Below, in pieces: positions 42,620-52,221 of a stretch of DNA of 64,000 nucleotides. Location of the stretch: assembly GCF_004745595.1 (NCBI RefSeq), contig NZ_SRLH01000002.1, positions 248,001 to 312,000 of the forward strand, written 5' to 3'. The stretch's first letter is position 1, and every line of letters begins with the position of its first letter. This DNA is from Flavobacterium humi (lineage in GTDB: Bacteria; Bacteroidota; Bacteroidia; Flavobacteriales; Flavobacteriaceae). Under the pieces are notes generated by a model that had not been told where the DNA came from, did not search any database, and saw nothing but the letters and a program-made list of their open reading frames with translations. The translations under genes and the position numbers were made by a program.

Positions 42620-42806
42620 GTTAAGTTGTTTTTAGTTGTCAGTTTTGTTCGTGGTTTCTTACATAAAGATAAATATAATTCTGTTTACAATTACATCCTT
42701 AAGAATATCTTTACAAATAGCCGAATTTTAAAAAGCTTTCAAAAAACTTAATAAACTAACAATTAACACATTAACATCTAAAAACAATGCTTTAAAGAAC
42801 GACTGC

Positions 42807-43955
42807 TTACTGATTCTCGTTTTGTAGGCTTTTAACTACACCCTGTAGTTTTTCAATAGAAGCCTTCGATCTTCTTATGGACAGGGCCGAAAAGACAACA
42901 ATCAGCAGCAGCACAAAAAAGATAATGACAATGCCGGATAGATACCTGGAAACAGCACCCTCGAGCTTCGATTTTTCCTCATTTTCCTTCTCTTTTAAAG
43001 AATCGCTGACCGATTTCCTTTCCCGGTTTTTGAGTTTTGATTGGTTTTCGAGGTATTTCAGCCTGTACTCCTGGTAATTGTCCCAATGATTGAGTGCCAG
43101 GGAATTTTCAGATAACCCTTTGTATATTTCCTGGTTGAGTACCAAATCGTTTACATTGCTCGAAATGGCAAGTGCTTCCTGCAGCAAATCAATGGCTTGC
43201 TTGTATTTTCCTTCCAGGGTATATACTTGTGCCAATCCTTTCTGGGCAAAGGCCTGAAGGCTGTTGGCTTTGACCATTTTAGCATAGTCGACAGATTCCT
43301 GGAAACTTTCAATGGCCGCTTTGGTATCGGACATCAGTATGTAACAATTGCCTTTGTTGTATTTGGCAATGCTTAATTTACTGGCATTGGCAAGGAGATC
43401 TTTGGTTTTTAAGATTTCATTTATTCCCTTGTCGAAAAAAGTAATGGCAATCTCACAGTTTAATTTCTCCTTATAAATAAACCCTCTTACAAGATACGTA
43501 ATCCCTAAATTAACGGCAACAGAATCCCGCACAGGGTATTCCAGGCACAATTCCTCCGCCTGGTCAAGGGACTGGATAGCCTTGTCGTATATCTTGAGCT
43601 GATGGTACTGGATGCCCGTTTTGGTTATGATCCCGATTTTTAATAATTCATCGCTGGTTTGCGGCAAAAGCTGGTTGGCCTTGATGACATACTCGAGTGA
43701 TTTTTCATAGTCCCGTTTAGAAGAATAACCATCAGATATGAGCTTATACGCCCGTATTTTTACATCGGTATTGCTTCCCGCCTTGCCCACTATTTCTTTT
43801 CCGATAGCAATTGCCCTATCCGGATTTTCATACATGACCGAAGCACTGGCCTTGAGGATGCTGTCCAGTTTTTTGGGATTTTGCCCATACGCCTCATTGG
43901 CAAACACCAAAAAGCTTAGCAAAGCGGTAAAAACTATTTTAATGTACAACCTCAT
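42807..43955 (-). CDS. TPR membrane protein without HTH, paired with the next regulator
   Basis: A 382-residue protein: signal peptide (about 1-24), six or so TPR repeats (e.g. NPDRAIAIGKEIVGKAG, DYEKSLEYVIKANQLL, KQAIDLLQEALAISS), a single membrane helix near residues 340-362 (YLSGIVIIFFVLLLIVVF), then a short coiled tail (KLQGVVKSLQNENQ). Its layout copies the neighbouring 534-residue TPR-AraC protein up to the membrane helix but lacks the DNA-binding domain. Its ATG lies inside the 3' end of that gene (17-base overlap), so the two are coupled. It may be a co-sensor or regulator of its partner. Confidence 0.8.
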   Translation of the reverse strand: MRLYIKIVFTALLSFLVFANEAYGQNPKKLDSILKASASVMYENPDRAIAIGKEIVGKAGSNTDVKIRAYKLISDGYSSKRDYEKSLEYVIKANQLLPQTSDELLKIGIITKTGIQYHQLKIYDKAIQSLDQAEELCLEYPVRDSVAVNLGITYLVRGFIYKEKLNCEIAITFFDKGINEILKTKDLLANASKLSIAKYNKGNCYILMSDTKAAIESFQESVDYAKMVKANSLQAFAQKGLAQVYTLEGKYKQAIDLLQEALAISSNVNDLVLNQEIYKGLSENSLALNHWDNYQEYRLKYLENQSKLKNRERKSVSDSLKEKENEEKSKLEGAVSRYLSGIVIIFFVLLLIVVFSALSIRRSKASIEKLQGVVKSLQNENQ

Positions 43956-45543
43956 GATGATTATTGTTTACCGGGTTACCAATCTCTTTTTCATTCTTCA
44001 GGAGTTCAATAAAAGTAATAGGCGCTATTCCTGTTATCGATTTAAATACGGTGGCAAAACTGCTGTGCGATGAAAATCCGCAGGTTTCGGCCAGGTAACT
44101 GATCTTATAGTTGATAAAATTAGGGTCGGATTTCAGTTTTTCAACAATATAATTAATACGCAGCTTGTTGATATAGGTATTGAAATTAACGTTGTAATGC
44201 TTGTTTATGATTTCCGACAGGTATTTGGTATTGGTTTCAAATTGCCCCGAAAGTACCGCAAGCGATATGTCATTGTTGGTAAAACGTGTCGTATTTTCAA
44301 AACGTTTGAGTTTGTTCAGCAACGCCTGTTCGGTTTCCTGCGGAATAAAGACTTTTTTGCTGGCTTCTTTCTTTTCCGTATAACGGCTGACCAGGTTGTT
44401 CCGGGTTACTTCAAGGTAATTGATAATTTCTTTGAGCCTTTTTTTCTTCCAGTGGAATTTAAGCCAGAACATGGTACAGCCAATCAGGACCAGGAAAAAC
44501 AGCACCAAGGCAACGTAAAACTGAATGCGGTAATTCTGTTTTTTGGCCAGGTAATTATTTTCGGTCTCTTTGGCGATAAGATTGTAAGCCGTATTCACAG
44601 ATTCCTGTTCGGCATTTTCAATCTGAGTGCTTATTTTCAACAAGTTGGCATTGTACCATTTGTAATTTGCCTTATCGTTTAAAGCCAGGTAATTAATGGC
44701 GAGCTGCTTGCTGATGGTTTCAGTCAGGTATAAATTATCCAGGTTTTGTGCTATTTTCAAAGATTCGGAAAGCAACACAATGGCCTTCTGATGGTCTTTC
44801 TTGTGGAAGTTGACGCCGGCCAGCCCGTTCAATACAAAAATTTCAGCGAATTGATTTTCCTTGTTTCCTTTATCCAAAAGAAGCCTGGCTTTACTGAAAT
44901 AACCGTTGCTTTTTTCAAAATCGCCCAGCCCGCTGTATATTTTCCCCATATTGATGGCGAGCCACAAGTCCAGGTCCGGCGAATCTTTTTTGGCAACCTC
45001 GAATTCCTTGCTTTTATTTTCTATCGTTTTTAAGGCAGCCTCGTACTTTTGGTGACTGATGTACATCGCTGCTTTCTCAAGTGTTAAAAAAATAGTAGCC
45101 AGGCGTTGATCGTCCTTTTCTTTGATAGATACCGCTTTTTGCCTTGCCTCTTCAAAATAACGTTCCGATTTTTCTTCAAGGTACAGGGACCTTAAGATCG
45201 CAGATTTGGCAATCAGGATTTTAACCGCATTCATATCCGACAAATCCGGAGTATCTTTGTCTGCCACGTACAAGTAATTCAAGGCGTTGCTGTAATCTCC
45301 CTTAACTTTGTAAATCTCGGCAATCAGCATGTTTATTTCTGATTTTTCCTCGTCTGAAGAACTGTTTTTCAGCAAATGCATCCCGATTTTTAAGGCTTCG
45401 TCAGGTTTGGAGTGGATCAACTCTTCAAATTCATGAAATAAGGACTGTTGTTTCGATGGCGTTTGAGCCACAATAGAATTAGCAAATACTATTGTAAAAA
45501 AGAGTAGGATTAGAAAATAAAACCGAATTCCGTTGTGTTTCAT
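43939..45543 (-). CDS. TPR membrane-anchored AraC-type transcriptional regulator
   Basis: A 534-residue protein: signal peptide (1-26, ending VAQ), about seven TPR repeats (30-310), a membrane helix (about 343-365, YVALVLFFLVLIGCTMFWL), a basic linker, and a C-terminal AraC-family HTH (NDISLAVLSGQFETNTKYLSEIIN...FNTYINKLRINYIVEKL...YKISYLAETCGFSSHSSFATVFKSITGIAPITFIELLK). The TPR part would be periplasmic and the HTH cytosolic. Such regulators are common in Flavobacteria; signals and targets are usually unknown. It has a strong promoter and is coupled to the TPR gene downstream. Confidence 0.88.
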   Translation of the reverse strand: MKHNGIRFYFLILLFFTIVFANSIVAQTPSKQQSLFHEFEELIHSKPDEALKIGMHLLKNSSSDEEKSEINMLIAEIYKVKGDYSNALNYLYVADKDTPDLSDMNAVKILIAKSAILRSLYLEEKSERYFEEARQKAVSIKEKDDQRLATIFLTLEKAAMYISHQKYEAALKTIENKSKEFEVAKKDSPDLDLWLAINMGKIYSGLGDFEKSNGYFSKARLLLDKGNKENQFAEIFVLNGLAGVNFHKKDHQKAIVLLSESLKIAQNLDNLYLTETISKQLAINYLALNDKANYKWYNANLLKISTQIENAEQESVNTAYNLIAKETENNYLAKKQNYRIQFYVALVLFFLVLIGCTMFWLKFHWKKKRLKEIINYLEVTRNNLVSRYTEKKEASKKVFIPQETEQALLNKLKRFENTTRFTNNDISLAVLSGQFETNTKYLSEIINKHYNVNFNTYINKLRINYIVEKLKSDPNFINYKISYLAETCGFSSHSSFATVFKSITGIAPITFIELLKNEKEIGNPVNNNHHEVVH

Positions 45544-45594
45544 TTGACTTTTGTCTTTGTTTTACAATACATTTAAAGGTAAAGATCCAGACTA

Positions 45595-45624
45595 CAAATG
45601 TACCGATTATTCGAATAAAGCCAA
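45595..45624 (-). promoter_or_regulatory. promoter of the TPR regulator operon (TTG-N19-TACATTTG)
   Basis: On the minus strand TTG is 19 bases before TACATTTG, matching the Bacteroidota -33/-7 consensus and spacing. It is about 52 bases upstream of the ATG. Confidence 0.65.
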
Positions 45625-45933
45625 AGGTCATTTTGAAATACCATGCCATTATCACAAACATCATCATATTGCTAAAATCACATCTTTAAAAGAACAATAA
45701 CGATATTATAATCAAAAAATAAATTATTTTAAATACAAATAATCAATAATTTAACAAAACAACAAAGCTTTGAATATTTAACTGATCCTATTTTTTTTGT
45801 GATACTTTACCAAAAGCACCACCGGCCCGCCGGAAAGATTCTTTTTGATCGTTTTCAAATGCCTGCCTGTTTGCGTATCTTTACCACAGTTTTTTTTTAA
45901 GATACTAACTTTAAAATTCCAACAACAGCCTAC
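45625..45933. other. AT-rich intergenic gap
   Basis: About 310 bases between the divergent TPR regulator and thiamine diphosphokinase genes. It holds the former's promoter at its edge, a near-consensus TATCTTTA before the latter, and a small CCGGC/GCCGG hairpin near 45823. No gene seen. Confidence 0.5.
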
Positions 45934-46596
45934 ATGTCTTCACACCATATAGTCCGCGACGATCAGGAACCTGCATTAATAATTGCCAACGGCGCGTCCT
46001 GCAGCGAAGAATTATTAGGGCAATTGCTAGAATGGTCACCTTTGGTCATTGTCTTGGATTCAGCCATCGAAAGGGTTTTGGAACTCGGTATAAAAGTGGA
46101 TGTCCTGTTAGGGGATTTCGACCGTGGTTTTGATGCCGCTTATTATGCCGCCAAACAATATCCGATGGAAATCGTCCATACGCCAGACCAGGAAAAAACA
46201 GATCTGGAAAAAGCCTTTGATTACCTGATCCAGAAAGGACACCAGGCCGCCAATGTCGTTTGGGCTACCGGGAAACGTGCAGACCACACCATCACAAACA
46301 TTACGAGCATTGTACAATACCGCGAAAAACTTAAAATCGTAATTTTAGACGACCATTCCAAAGTATTCCTGCTCCCCAAACGGTTTGAAAAATGGTACAC
46401 GGCAAAAACCCCTATCTCTCTGATTCCCATAGGGAACGTTTCCGGGATTACGACCCGGAATTTGTTTTACCCGTTACAAAACGACGGTTTGACCATTGGC
46501 TATAAAACAGGAAGCAGCAATCACGTTGCCCATGACGGCCTTGTGGTTATCGAACATGAAGAAGGTGATTTATTATTGATGGAATGCTTTGATTAG
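45934..46596 (+). CDS. thiamine diphosphokinase
   Basis: Converts thiamine to thiamine diphosphate with ATP. 220 residues: LIIANGASC, VIVLDSAIERVLELGIKVDVLLGDFDR (about 30-55), PDQEKTDLEKAFDYLIQKG and GKRADHTITNI hold the metal- and ATP-binding Asp residues of the TPK catalytic domain; the C-terminal domain contains the thiamine-binding YKTGSSNHVAHDG region. It precedes rlmF by 5 bases and is likely cotranscribed with it. Confidence 0.88.
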   Translation: MSSHHIVRDDQEPALIIANGASCSEELLGQLLEWSPLVIVLDSAIERVLELGIKVDVLLGDFDRGFDAAYYAAKQYPMEIVHTPDQEKTDLEKAFDYLIQKGHQAANVVWATGKRADHTITNITSIVQYREKLKIVILDDHSKVFLLPKRFEKWYTAKTPISLIPIGNVSGITTRNLFYPLQNDGLTIGYKTGSSNHVAHDGLVVIEHEEGDLLLMECFD

Positions 46597-46601
46597 AAGA
46601 A

Positions 46602-47558
46602 ATGAAACCTATAAAAAATACAGAAAAACAAAATTTGCATCCCAGGAACCCGCATCGGTCCCGGTACGATTTTGAACAGTTGGCCATCCATTCCCCAGCA
46701 TTAAAAAATCACATCCTATCCCATACGTATCCGGACGGAAATCCCGGCCAGACCATCAATTTCAGTAATCCTGAAGCTGTAAAAGCACTCAATAAGGCCT
46801 TGCTAAGTTCCCATTACAACATCAGGGACTGGGATATTCCTGAACATTTTCTTTGCCCTCCTATTCCGGGCCGGGCCGATTACATCCATTATCTTGCAGA
46901 TGTATTGGCCGATTCCAACAACGGAATCATTCCCCAGGGAGCTGGTGTAGAAGGCCTGGACATCGGCACAGGCGCGAATTGCATTTACCCGATCATAGGA
47001 AACTCCGTATATGGCTGGCATTTTGTAGGTACTGATATCGATGAAAAAGCAATCCAGAATTGTAAAAAAATCATTCAAAGCAACCCGCAACTGATCCCTG
47101 CCATCAGTTTACAACGACAAACCGAACCTCGGTTTATTTTCAAAAATATCATCACGCCACAGGACCGGTTTGCTTTTACCATTTGCAATCCTCCTTTCCA
47201 TGCTTCCGCAGCAGAAGCAAACAAGGCTGCCACCCGGAAAGTCCACAATCTAAAACAAACCCGGACGGACAAGCCTGTTTTGAATTTTGGCGGTCAAAAC
47301 GCCGAATTATGGTGCCCCAGAGGAGAAATAGGCTTTCTTACCCAAATGATCTACGAAAGCGCAAAATACCCTGAGCAGGTGCTTTGGTTCACCACTTTGG
47401 TATCCAAAAAAGAAAATTTGGCGGCCATTTACAGGACTTTGCATAAAGTCGGGGCAGTCACTATCAGGACGTTCGAAATGGCGCAAGGGCAAAAAACAAG
47501 CCGTATGGTCGCTTGGACATTCTTAACGGAAACACAGCACAAAAACTGGCAGTTTTAA
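46602..47558 (+). CDS. rlmF: 23S rRNA (adenine1618-N6)-methyltransferase RlmF
   Basis: Adds a methyl group to A1618 of 23S rRNA. 318 residues: LHPRNPHRSRYDFEQL at the start, GLDIGTGANCIYPIIG (SAM motif I), TDIDEKAIQNC, and the catalytic ICNPPFHASAAEA; the C-terminus has WCPRGEIGFLTQMI. Length and motifs match RlmF (YbiN). It starts 5 bases after the thiamine diphosphokinase stop. Confidence 0.93.
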   Translation: MKPIKNTEKQNLHPRNPHRSRYDFEQLAIHSPALKNHILSHTYPDGNPGQTINFSNPEAVKALNKALLSSHYNIRDWDIPEHFLCPPIPGRADYIHYLADVLADSNNGIIPQGAGVEGLDIGTGANCIYPIIGNSVYGWHFVGTDIDEKAIQNCKKIIQSNPQLIPAISLQRQTEPRFIFKNIITPQDRFAFTICNPPFHASAAEANKAATRKVHNLKQTRTDKPVLNFGGQNAELWCPRGEIGFLTQMIYESAKYPEQVLWFTTLVSKKENLAAIYRTLHKVGAVTIRTFEMAQGQKTSRMVAWTFLTETQHKNWQF

Positions 47559-47657
47559 GTTCCGCAACATTGGAATTTTGATATATTTGAATGAAATAAT
47601 GATACTGTATTTCTTTTGTTTATTTTAATTTTCAACTGAAATTCAAGCATCTGATTT

Positions 47658-48587
47658 ATGCAAAACCTATTCTTAAAAGCCCTCATGCTTTTCTTACTGG
47701 TAAGCTGTGCTGCCACTAAGGAAAAGGATTATGTTTTCAAAAGCCGGAAACATAAAAAGGCCTACATTAATTCCTATAACAAATCATTGCAGCTTTGGGA
47801 TGTCCCATATCAGGAAGAAGATATCCAGACAAGTTTTGGAAAAGCGCATGTCATTACAGCTGGCCCAAAAGACGGCCCGCCGCTGGTATTGCTCCACGGG
47901 ATGGATGCCACCTCCACTATGTGGTTTCCCAACATCCGGGCGTTGTCAAAAAACCATCGGACCTATGCTATTGATTACCTGAACGAAGCAGGAAAATCGC
48001 AATCCAGGGAAAAATCACTTTCAAAAGAAGAAACCGTACAATGGTACAACGAAATCTTCGATCATTACAAGTTACGGAAACTGGACATTGTTGGTGCTTC
48101 CAGAGGCGGTTGGATGGCGACATTGCTGGCCATACAACCCAACAGCAAAATCAGCAGACTCGTATTGTTGAGCCCCGCACAGACCTTTAAAGGAGTTGAC
48201 AAAGCCGGGAAAGCCTCTTCTGCCTTGCTGTTGAAAATTTTCCCATCCAAAAAAAAACTGGACAAAACATTGGAGACCTTTTCCTTTTATCCCGAAAAAA
48301 TAAGCCCGGTATACAAAACCCAGTTCTTCCTGGCCAACAAACAGGCTAAATCCAGCTCAAGTTTTTTACAGATGCAGCCTTTTTCAGACGAAGATTTACA
48401 AAAAATAACCATTCCGGTCCTGGTGCTTATTGGCGACCACGACGTGATCAATGCTGAAGAAAGCCTGACCCGGGCCCAAAAATACCTCCCGGATTGCAAA
48501 ACCAAAACCCTCAAAGATGCCGGCCATTTTTTAAGTATCGACCAATCGGAAGCCGTCAATAAAACCATCGTTGATTTTCTTAAATAA
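47658..48587 (+). CDS. alpha/beta hydrolase lipoprotein
   Basis: A 309-residue hydrolase with a lipoprotein signal (lipobox LVSC, about residues 14-17). The alpha/beta hydrolase features are PLVLLHGMDATSTMW (oxyanion HG), GASRGGWMA (nucleophile Ser in GxSxG, about residue 149), an acid in LVLIGDHDVI, and the catalytic His in DAGHFLSIDQ. It is probably a membrane-anchored periplasmic esterase; no substrate can be assigned. The gene stands alone between rlmF and uvrB. Confidence 0.85.
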   Translation: MQNLFLKALMLFLLVSCAATKEKDYVFKSRKHKKAYINSYNKSLQLWDVPYQEEDIQTSFGKAHVITAGPKDGPPLVLLHGMDATSTMWFPNIRALSKNHRTYAIDYLNEAGKSQSREKSLSKEETVQWYNEIFDHYKLRKLDIVGASRGGWMATLLAIQPNSKISRLVLLSPAQTFKGVDKAGKASSALLLKIFPSKKKLDKTLETFSFYPEKISPVYKTQFFLANKQAKSSSSFLQMQPFSDEDLQKITIPVLVLIGDHDVINAEESLTRAQKYLPDCKTKTLKDAGHFLSIDQSEAVNKTIVDFLK

Positions 48588-48658
48588 TCAAAAAGGCCAC
48601 TTTTATTTCAGATTTTACTTTGTAACTTAGTCGCTCACAACTTTAGCAACTTCCAATA

Positions 48659-50647
48659 ATGAAATTCCAAGTCGTTTCCGATTATAAGCCTATGGGCGAT
48701 CAGCCGCAGGCTATTGAAAAATTAGCCCAAGGAATCCTCAATGGCGAAAAATACCAGACCCTGCTTGGCGTTACCGGTTCAGGGAAAACCTTTACCGTAG
48801 CGAATGTCGTGGCAGAAATACAACGCCCTACATTGGTTTTGGCACACAACAAAACCCTCGCCGCGCAATTGTATTCGGAATTCAAGCAATTTTTCCCCAA
48901 CAACTCTGTCCAGTATTTCGTTTCCTACTACGATTATTACCAGCCGGAAGCTTTCATACCGGTCACAGGTGTTTTCATCGAAAAAGACCTATCCATCAAC
49001 GACGAACTGGAAAAACTTCGTTTAAGCACTACTTCCGCCCTGCTTTCCGGACGCAGGGATGTATTGGTTGTGGCTTCCGTTTCCTGTCTCTATGGTATTG
49101 GAAACCCTGTGGAATTCCAGAAAAATGTGGTCTCCATTGAAAAAAACCAGACCATCTCACGCACTAAATTATTGCATCGCCTGGTACAGAGTTTGTATTC
49201 GCGTACAGAAGCCGAATTTACTCCCGGCACTTTCCGCATCAAAGGCGATACCGTTGATATTTTCCCAAGTTATGGTGACGAACCCTTCCGTATTCATTTT
49301 TTTGGGGATGAAATTGAAGAAATCGAAGCTTTCGATGCAAAAACATCGCAAGTTTTGGAAAAATATGAAAAACTGACCATCTATCCCGCCAATATGTTCG
49401 TGACATCTCCAGATGTATTGCAAAATGCCATTTGGGAAATCCAGCAGGATTTGGTCAAACAGGTCGATTATTTTAAAGAAATAGGAAAACACCTCGAAGC
49501 CAAACGTTTGGAAGAGCGTACCAATTTCGATTTGGAAATGATCCGCGAATTAGGCTACTGTTCCGGGATCGAAAATTATTCCCGTTACCTTGACGGCCGC
49601 CAGCCGGGGACAAGGCCTTTCTGCCTGATCGATTATTTCCCGGACGATTACCTCATGGTTGTTGATGAAAGCCACGTAACCATCTCTCAGGTCCATGCCA
49701 TGTATGGCGGCGACAGGAGCCGTAAGGAAAACCTGGTCGAATATGGCTTCCGCCTTCCCGCTGCCATGGACAACCGCCCGTTGAAGTTTGAAGAATTTGA
49801 AGGCATGCAAAACCAGGTGGTCTATGTTTCGGCCACACCCGCAGATTATGAATTACAAAAGTCTGAAGGTATTTATGTAGAACAGGTCATCCGTCCTACA
49901 GGTTTGCTGGATCCTATTATCGAAGTGCGCCCCAGCCTGAACCAGATTGACGATCTAATCGAAGAAATCCAATTGCGCTGTGAAGCCGACGAACGTGTTT
50001 TGGTCACAACCCTAACCAAGCGTATGGCCGAAGAACTCACTAAATATCTAACCAAGGTTTCCATCCGTTGCCGTTATATCCATAGTGATGTGGATACTTT
50101 GGAACGTGTGGAAATCATGCAGGACCTTCGTAAAGGCCTGTTCGATGTCCTTATCGGTGTGAACCTTTTAAGGGAAGGGCTGGATTTGCCCGAAGTATCT
50201 TTGGTCGCCATTTTAGATGCAGACAAGGAAGGTTTCCTCAGAAGCCACCGCTCGCTTACCCAAACCGTGGGCCGTGCTGCCCGTAACGTAAACGGGAAAG
50301 CCATCATGTATGGTGACAAGATAACGGCAAGCATGCAGAAAACCATCGATGAAACCAATTACCGCAGGGAAAAACAAATGAATTACAACACAAAACATGG
50401 ATTGGAGCCAAAAGCCCTGAACAAAAGCCTTGGCAATGCCCTGAACAAAAATTCGGTTTCTTCCCAATATTTTGAAAACCAGGCCCTGAAAGCTTCCGAG
50501 CCGGAAAGCCTGTACTTATCCAAACCGGAAATCGAGAAAAAAATCAGGGATCTTCGCAAAGCCATGGAAAAAGCCGCAAAAGACCTGGATTTCATGCAAG
50601 CCGCTAAATTCAGGGATGAAATCAAGATGTACCAGGATAAGATGTAA
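48659..50647 (+). CDS. uvrB: excinuclease ABC subunit B UvrB
   Basis: DNA damage recognition helicase of nucleotide excision repair. 662 residues: Walker A GVTGSGKTFT (about 38-47), the beta-hairpin YYDYYQPEAF (about 92-101), Walker B DESHV, motif VI QTVGRAARN, and a C-terminal UVR motif (EIEKKIRDLRKAMEKAAKDLDFMQAAKFRDEI) for UvrA/UvrC contact. Full length and intact. Confidence 0.96.
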   Translation: MKFQVVSDYKPMGDQPQAIEKLAQGILNGEKYQTLLGVTGSGKTFTVANVVAEIQRPTLVLAHNKTLAAQLYSEFKQFFPNNSVQYFVSYYDYYQPEAFIPVTGVFIEKDLSINDELEKLRLSTTSALLSGRRDVLVVASVSCLYGIGNPVEFQKNVVSIEKNQTISRTKLLHRLVQSLYSRTEAEFTPGTFRIKGDTVDIFPSYGDEPFRIHFFGDEIEEIEAFDAKTSQVLEKYEKLTIYPANMFVTSPDVLQNAIWEIQQDLVKQVDYFKEIGKHLEAKRLEERTNFDLEMIRELGYCSGIENYSRYLDGRQPGTRPFCLIDYFPDDYLMVVDESHVTISQVHAMYGGDRSRKENLVEYGFRLPAAMDNRPLKFEEFEGMQNQVVYVSATPADYELQKSEGIYVEQVIRPTGLLDPIIEVRPSLNQIDDLIEEIQLRCEADERVLVTTLTKRMAEELTKYLTKVSIRCRYIHSDVDTLERVEIMQDLRKGLFDVLIGVNLLREGLDLPEVSLVAILDADKEGFLRSHRSLTQTVGRAARNVNGKAIMYGDKITASMQKTIDETNYRREKQMNYNTKHGLEPKALNKSLGNALNKNSVSSQYFENQALKASEPESLYLSKPEIEKKIRDLRKAMEKAAKDLDFMQAAKFRDEIKMYQDKM

Positions 50648-50667
50648 CCTATTCATTTTCAAAACCA

Positions 50668-51306
50668 ATGGACAAAACCGAAATCGCCGTAAATATCTTT
50701 AATACATGTGCCCGGGAATACCAGGACAGGTTTATGGAAGTGGATTTATACCATAACGCTTTGGACATTTTCTGCAACACTATCGCCAAACAAAATGCGG
50801 AAATCCTCGAACTCGCTTGCGGGCCGGGCAATATCACCCAATATGTTTTGCAGGAACGCCCTGGTTTTAAAATCCTAGGAACCGATTTGGCTCCCAATAT
50901 GATCGAATTGGCCAAAACCAATAATCCTTCGGCCGGATTCCAATTGATGGATTGCAGGGACATCCTGTCATTACACAAAAAATACGATGGTATCATCTGT
51001 GGTTTCGCGTTGCCTTACCTATCCAAAACAGCTGCCGGGAAATTATTTGCCGATGCTTTTGAAGCCTTACATCCTAATGGTACCCTATACATCAGTACCA
51101 TGGAGGAAACACAAGACAACAAATCCGGGTTCAAAAATTCCAGTGATGGCCAATACAGAGCGTATGTTTACTACCACAAGGCTGATCACCTGATCCGGTC
51201 ACTGGAAAAAAACGGGTTTAACATCCTCTATTTCCACCGCCAGGACTATCCCGCTACCGACGGGACCAAAACCGTAGATTTACTTATAATCGCACAGAAG
51301 CCCTGA
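50668..51306 (+). CDS. class I SAM-dependent methyltransferase
   Basis: A 212-residue methyltransferase: AEILELACGPGNITQYVL (SAM motif I, about 44-61), ILGTDLAPNMIELA, DGIICGFALPYLSK and LHPNGTLYISTME. The N-terminal helix FNTCAREYQDRFMEVDLYHNAL is of the type seen in small-molecule methyltransferases. It begins 21 bases after uvrB and is possibly cotranscribed. Acceptor unknown. Confidence 0.82.
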   Translation: MDKTEIAVNIFNTCAREYQDRFMEVDLYHNALDIFCNTIAKQNAEILELACGPGNITQYVLQERPGFKILGTDLAPNMIELAKTNNPSAGFQLMDCRDILSLHKKYDGIICGFALPYLSKTAAGKLFADAFEALHPNGTLYISTMEETQDNKSGFKNSSDGQYRAYVYYHKADHLIRSLEKNGFNILYFHRQDYPATDGTKTVDLLIIAQKP

Positions 51307-51388
51307 TTTTGAAGCAAGGCACACATTCCATTCAAAATCAACCGATAAAAAACAAATTCATTTAAATTTTCCGCTGCTTTTTTTATAA

Positions 51389-51682
51389 GTTGAAGCAACT
51401 ACAATGTTTGATGAAGTAACTGCAACATTATATGTAGCACCCGCAATGTTTGAACAAGCATCTGCAACGTTTGAACAAGCACCTGCAGTGTTTGAACGAG
51501 GACCTGCAACGTTATATGTAGCACCCGCAATGTTTGAACAAGCAACTACAACGTTTGAACAAGCACCTGCAACGTTTGAACAAGCACCTGCAACGTTTGA
51601 TGAAGCACCTGCAACTTACAAACTAGAACCTGCAACGTTTGAACTAGCGCCTGCATTGTTTGAACGAGCGCCTGCAACTTCA
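51389..51682. repeat. 21-bp tandem repeat, 14 copies
   Basis: Fourteen contiguous 21-base units with the core GAACAAGCACCTGCAACGTTT. Units 3 and 8 share a variant (TATGTAGCACCCGCAATGTTT-like) five units apart, so an 105-base block appears to have duplicated. One frame is open for 106 codons (heptads like ATFEQAP), but the ATG lies inside a repeat unit and the frame stays open only because the period is 21. It fills the gap between the methyltransferase and the convergent TerB-like gene. Confidence 0.88.
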
Positions 51683-51728
51683 GTTTTCCTTACTGCCGTT
51701 GCGCTATCCGGTCCTTCTGTATAGGATT

Positions 51729-52130
51729 TTAATTATGCTGCTCCTGAAACGCACCCACCACGACCTTAGGGTCAATCATTTTGTTGGGGGAAGATTCCAT
51801 CAAGGCCAGGATACGTTTCATCGCACTAGGGTTGAGCCCCATGTTTATCCCTATTTCATTAATCGCTATACGTTCCCTCTCATGCAAAACACCATCGCAA
51901 TGCATCAATAGCGCCAATCTGTAAAAATGAAGTATCCTGTGGAACTCATCCTTCACAACTACAAACTCATTACGCCTGCTGAACAAATCCATAAAGGTAT
52001 CTTTCTCCACATTAAGCTCCTGTGAAACCAGCAACAGGAAATCGTATTCCCTATCATGCAATTCGCCGTCAATTACCGCAAAAGCAATCATTTCAGAAAG
52101 CAGGCCTATTTTTTCTTCGTAAGAATCCAT
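51729..52130 (-). CDS. TerB-like (tellurite resistance-type) protein
   Basis: A 133-residue all-helical acidic protein with the TerB fold: KIGLLSEMIAFAVIDGELHDREYDFLLLVSQEL at the N-terminus and ALLMHCDGVLHERERIAINEIGINMGL (two Dx(D/E)-containing loops that may bind metal). TerB-like domains occur in many stress and membrane-associated roles; tellurite resistance is not implied. It is a small single gene with the 21-bp array downstream and the DUF1456 gene divergent upstream. Confidence 0.78.
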   Translation of the reverse strand: MDSYEEKIGLLSEMIAFAVIDGELHDREYDFLLLVSQELNVEKDTFMDLFSRRNEFVVVKDEFHRILHFYRLALLMHCDGVLHERERIAINEIGINMGLNPSAMKRILALMESSPNKMIDPKVVVGAFQEQHN

Positions 52131-52195
52131 CGTTGTATATTTTCGGCTAAAATAAAATTAAAATCGGAATCAAAAAAGCTCCGGCCGATTTTATG

Positions 52196-52203
52196 TATCT
52201 TTG
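52196..52203 (+). promoter_or_regulatory. -7 promoter element (TATCTTTG)
   Basis: TATCTTTG, 18 bases before the ATG of the DUF1456 gene. It overlaps an in-frame TTG at 52201, which argues against that codon as the start. Confidence 0.55.
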
Positions 52204-52221
52204 CTTAAAATAATAACAAGC

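Noticed and set aside
51404..51724. 106-codon open frame through the 21-bp array
   Set aside because: The frame stays open only because the period is a multiple of three; the ATG lies inside a repeat unit and no ribosome-binding context or domain is seen.
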